From Mariannaea sp. PMI_226 (lineage: Eukaryota > Ascomycota > Sordariomycetes > Hypocreales > Nectriaceae): DNA of 64,000 nucleotides. Shown in pieces: positions 61,494 to 64,000 of this stretch (position 1 is the stretch's first letter; the number at the start of each line of letters is the position of its first letter). Position numbers and translations under genes: made by a program. The stretch covers positions 248,001 to 312,000 of the forward strand of contig JANFOG010000010.1 in assembly GCA_024336345.1 (NCBI GenBank), read 5' to 3'. The notes beneath the pieces are model-generated. The model ran no database searches, was not told where the DNA came from, and worked only from the letters and a program-made list of their open reading frames with translations.

Positions 61494-63538
61494 ATGGCTG
61501 GCCCTGGCGGTGGTCCCCCTCGTCGCAGGTTAGTATCTTATATTTAAATGTCACGCTCCAATACTAACTGTTTGTTTAGCCACACCAAGTCCCGTAAGGG
61601 TTGTGATACCTGGTATGCACAATACACCCTTGAAACGGGTTTGCTGAAAGTTTGTTTCTAACTTCAAGGTCAACAGCAAACGACGACACATTCGTTGTGA
61701 TGAGAACTTTCCTCAATGGTGAGTGGTTATCCTGATTTCAATTTATTGAACCCAAACTCATAAGGCTCAGTCGCAATTGCACCAAGCACAAGATCCGCTG
61801 CCCGTACAATGATGTCCAAGTTCCTGATACGGAACGCTCCACAACTCCCGACAAACCTGATTTGATGTGGACTCCTCAAGTTGAAGCCGCTATCGCTGAA
61901 TGGCAGAGAACAGGCATCTTCCCTCTCCCGAGTTTGGGTTTGTATCCGGCGCCTATGCCTCATCTCTACTCCCTCGAAGATCTCCGGTTGATCTATCATG
62001 TTGCGACTCTTTACTACCAATTGGCTGCCATCGATGCCAATAATTTCACGCTGTGGACTCGCCATATTCCCACGTAAGTAGATGAACATACCACCTAGCT
62101 TGACATTCTTGAATTTTGACTAACTATCGCTCAAAAGTCTGCTCAGGATTGGAGCCACCACACCATACGTCATGCATGCTCTGCTCGCATTCTCAGCCAT
62201 GCACATCGCTTTTCTCACTGACTGCCCTCTGGTCGGGAGCATGGCTTATGAGCACCGTGGTATTGCCCTGAAGGGGTTGCAGGAAGCCATTGGATCCTTT
62301 TCTCGAGAGACTTCCGATGCCATTCTCGCTGCCTCCCTTGTTCTCTCCTGGCAGGCCACCGATTGGTAAGTCATAGAGCGCTGACAGTGCCTGCTTTTCA
62401 TTGCTGACAACCACGAAGGCGCAGTTGGACTCAGTTGATGCAAGGCACCTCATCGGTACGTACCCCTCTCTGCCTCTCAGCTAATATTGCAACTTGATCA
62501 ATGCTGACTCCTTTCCAGGTTATTGATGCAATGGATCCGTGGAAGCATGAGTCCCAATTTGGGGACTTCATCGCAGAGAGTAGTACCTTCCCGACAGCAC
62601 CTCCATCCCCCGGCAAGGATCACCACCCGAGTCAACCCCAAGTTGAGGACCTTGACGCATTCCAGCGGACTCTGGAGCAGGTTCAAAAAGTAGAGGCCCA
62701 CCTCAAGCACCACAAGGAGGACACCACGCAAATCCAGCACCTCATTGGCTTCCTCCGAGGATCCCGCAAGATCAGCCCGACGCTCTCCATCGCCCAGCAA
62801 TTTGAGCGTCTCCAACCGCTGAGGACTTGGCTCTTTTGGATGCCCGTTGGCTACCTTCAAAACTACCACGGCTCTCCGAACTCCCTCATTGTCATTGCCC
62901 ATTTGTACACTGTGGCTTTACTTATGGAGCGACTGTTCCCTGAAATTGGTGCTGCCTACTTTGGTAGCCTGTCCATCACGCCCGTGGAGGAGATTGCACG
63001 ACGACTTATGTCCATCAATGTTTCCAGCAGTGTCAAGGGTGAATTACAGACCCCCCTCTCTCTTATGGAGTTTCCCATTGATACTGTTGGCGAATTCCGT
63101 TCGCGCATGGGTTGGATTCACCCGGAAAGAACCCCGTCCTTTCCTCAGTTCCATCCGCCAAACTTTCCAATTCACGAGGAAGCTGTGCCAACCTCCACGG
63201 AGTCCTACATGCCATATGGGAACCCGGCCTTTAGCTACAGTACCGAGGAGATGCCCATGCTGAATGCTTCTGGGCCACCTCAGACAGCAGTCAGCCCGCT
63301 GATCTTGTCTTCTCCATTCCCAAGCCAGCAGTACTTGAACATTCCATCTCCGGCTTATACCGGGGCCTATAGCCCAGCATCTTCGACCTTTGAGGGTTCC
63401 GTTGCGTACAGCGACAATGAGGAATACGGATCGTTCGATATGAGTGCCCTGCAAGGAGGGCCTCCCGCCATGGTCAACGATCCATTTCACAACTATGGCG
63501 TCGGGTTCGTCACTCCCATCCAGACCGTGTGGATCTAG
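61494..63538 (+). CDS. Zn(II)2Cys6 transcription factor (Upc2-like)
   Basis: Exons 61494-61528, 61580-61612, 61677-61718, 61771-62073, 62138-62365, 62419-62455 and 62519-63538 give 565 aa. The binuclear zinc cluster sits at residues 20-47: Cys20, 23, 30, 37, 40 and 47, spaced C-x2-C-x6-C-x6-C-x2-C-x6-C. It binds two zinc ions and contacts DNA in the nucleus. A regulatory region follows (about 70-430), with IYHVATLYYQLAAIDANNF, PYVMHALLAFSAMHIAFL and LRTWLFWMPVGYLQ. This layout fits the Upc2/Ecm22-type sterol-uptake family of fungal C6 factors. Target genes are unknown. The C-terminus is Ser/Pro/Tyr-rich and acidic (YSPASSTFEGSVAYSDNEEY), like an activation domain. Cys23 and Cys37 codons are each interrupted by an intron. 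The 3' end may be longer (see 63606-63861). Confidence 0.92.
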
Positions 63539-63605
63539 GCCTCACATACCTGCATGCCTGCCTTATCACTCGAGGAACAATAGGGGATTGACCTTTACCA
63601 CCCAG

Positions 63606-63861
63606 GATGACTACAACTCCGGCATACCCGCCACCCGAAGAACCGTATCCATACATGACCTCGTACACAGCCGCCTCCCCCTATCTTAACTCTGAGCAAC
63701 TCGGCATGCTTCCCCTTCCCGAGTCCCCGTTGTCTTCGACCACCTCCTTACCTCGACACCGCCACACTGCATCGATGTCTTCGGCTCCTCACCCACCGTC
63801 TCCGCTGGCGCAGGCTCCCTTGGTGCAGAATCCCGACTACAACCGACGACGAGCTACTTGA
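63606..63861 (+). other. Probable extra 3' exon of the zinc-cluster gene
   Basis: A strong acceptor (TTTACCACCCAG, ending at 63605) precedes an open frame of 84 codons rich in Pro/Ser/Tyr (PAYPPPEEPYPYM, LPLPESPLSSTTSLPRHRH), very like the preceding C-terminus in style. A donor GTTCGT at 63505 leaves phase 2 and joins in frame, replacing the last residues FVTPIQTVWI and giving a 639-aa protein. The same hexamer is used as donor in DUF6590 intron 1. Alternatively the gene stops at 63538 and this is 3' UTR. Confidence 0.45.
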
Positions 63862-64000
63862 ATTCATTTTCGACTTTGATTTGACTGTCAATCGCTCTCA
63901 GGTCTTATTTTTGTCGTTTTTTCCTCTTTCAAATTGCTCTGGCGCCACTCGCTGTTTTTGTTTATCCCTCGATCGACACAGACGCCATGTATAACACACT
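63862..64000. other. 3' flank of the zinc-cluster gene
   Basis: T-rich downstream DNA without a further open frame; the window ends here. Confidence 0.5.

Noticed and set aside
2..64000. Biosynthetic cluster, defence system, CRISPR or intact mobile element
   Set aside because: No polyketide/peptide synthase, transposase, reverse transcriptase, spacer array or terminal repeat could be supported on either strand.

Overview
This window is nuclear DNA from a filamentous ascomycete, most likely a Sordariomycete (Hypocreales or a near relative). The grounds are short introns of about 50-110 nt with GTNNGT donors, CTAAC/CTGAC branch sites and CAG/TAG acceptors; fungus-specific families (DUF6590, a Zn(II)2Cys6 regulator of the Upc2 type, a cAMP-receptor-like GPCR); and pyrimidine-rich leaders. 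No rRNA, tRNA, CRISPR array, intact transposon or secondary-metabolite cluster was found. All exon structures below were derived by hand from splice signals and reading-frame continuity. Each total coding length is a multiple of three.

Layout: (1) 2-2107 (+), the 3' part of a methyltransferase-like protein that starts upstream of the window. (2) 5995-7570 (-), a seven-transmembrane cAMP-receptor-like GPCR with a histidine-rich tail. (3) 7.6-22.4 kb, a gene-poor stretch with one weak orphan ORF (17715-18302). (4) 22444-25119 (-), an 891-aa orphan with proline tracts and coiled coils. (5) 28539-30385 (+), a ten-exon DUF6590 gene. (6) A compact housekeeping block: a short-chain dehydrogenase (32098-33071, +), a carnosine N-methyltransferase homologue (33354-34928, -), a proteasome assembly chaperone 4-like gene (35637-36126, +) and transportin/Kap104 (39739-42719, +). 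(7) 42.7-61.5 kb, an 18.8-kb stretch with no supportable gene. (8) 61494-63538, possibly to 63861 (+), a Zn2Cys6 transcription factor.

The genes do not form an operon or an obvious pathway. They are single eukaryotic genes with roles in signalling, transcription, nuclear import, proteasome assembly and redox metabolism. The carnosine methyltransferase and the chaperone are divergent and share about 0.7 kb of promoter.

I found no convincing undescribed multi-gene system. The most interesting signals concern gene architecture: a DUF6590 gene whose variable linker is built from six consecutive length-multiple-of-three exons flanked by seven phase-1 introns (one exon is 21 nt); a zinc cluster with two of its six cysteine codons split by introns; several tandem splice acceptors, one of which would truncate the GPCR; a likely unannotated 3' exon of the transcription factor; uORFs at two start sites; and two unusually long gene-free regions.
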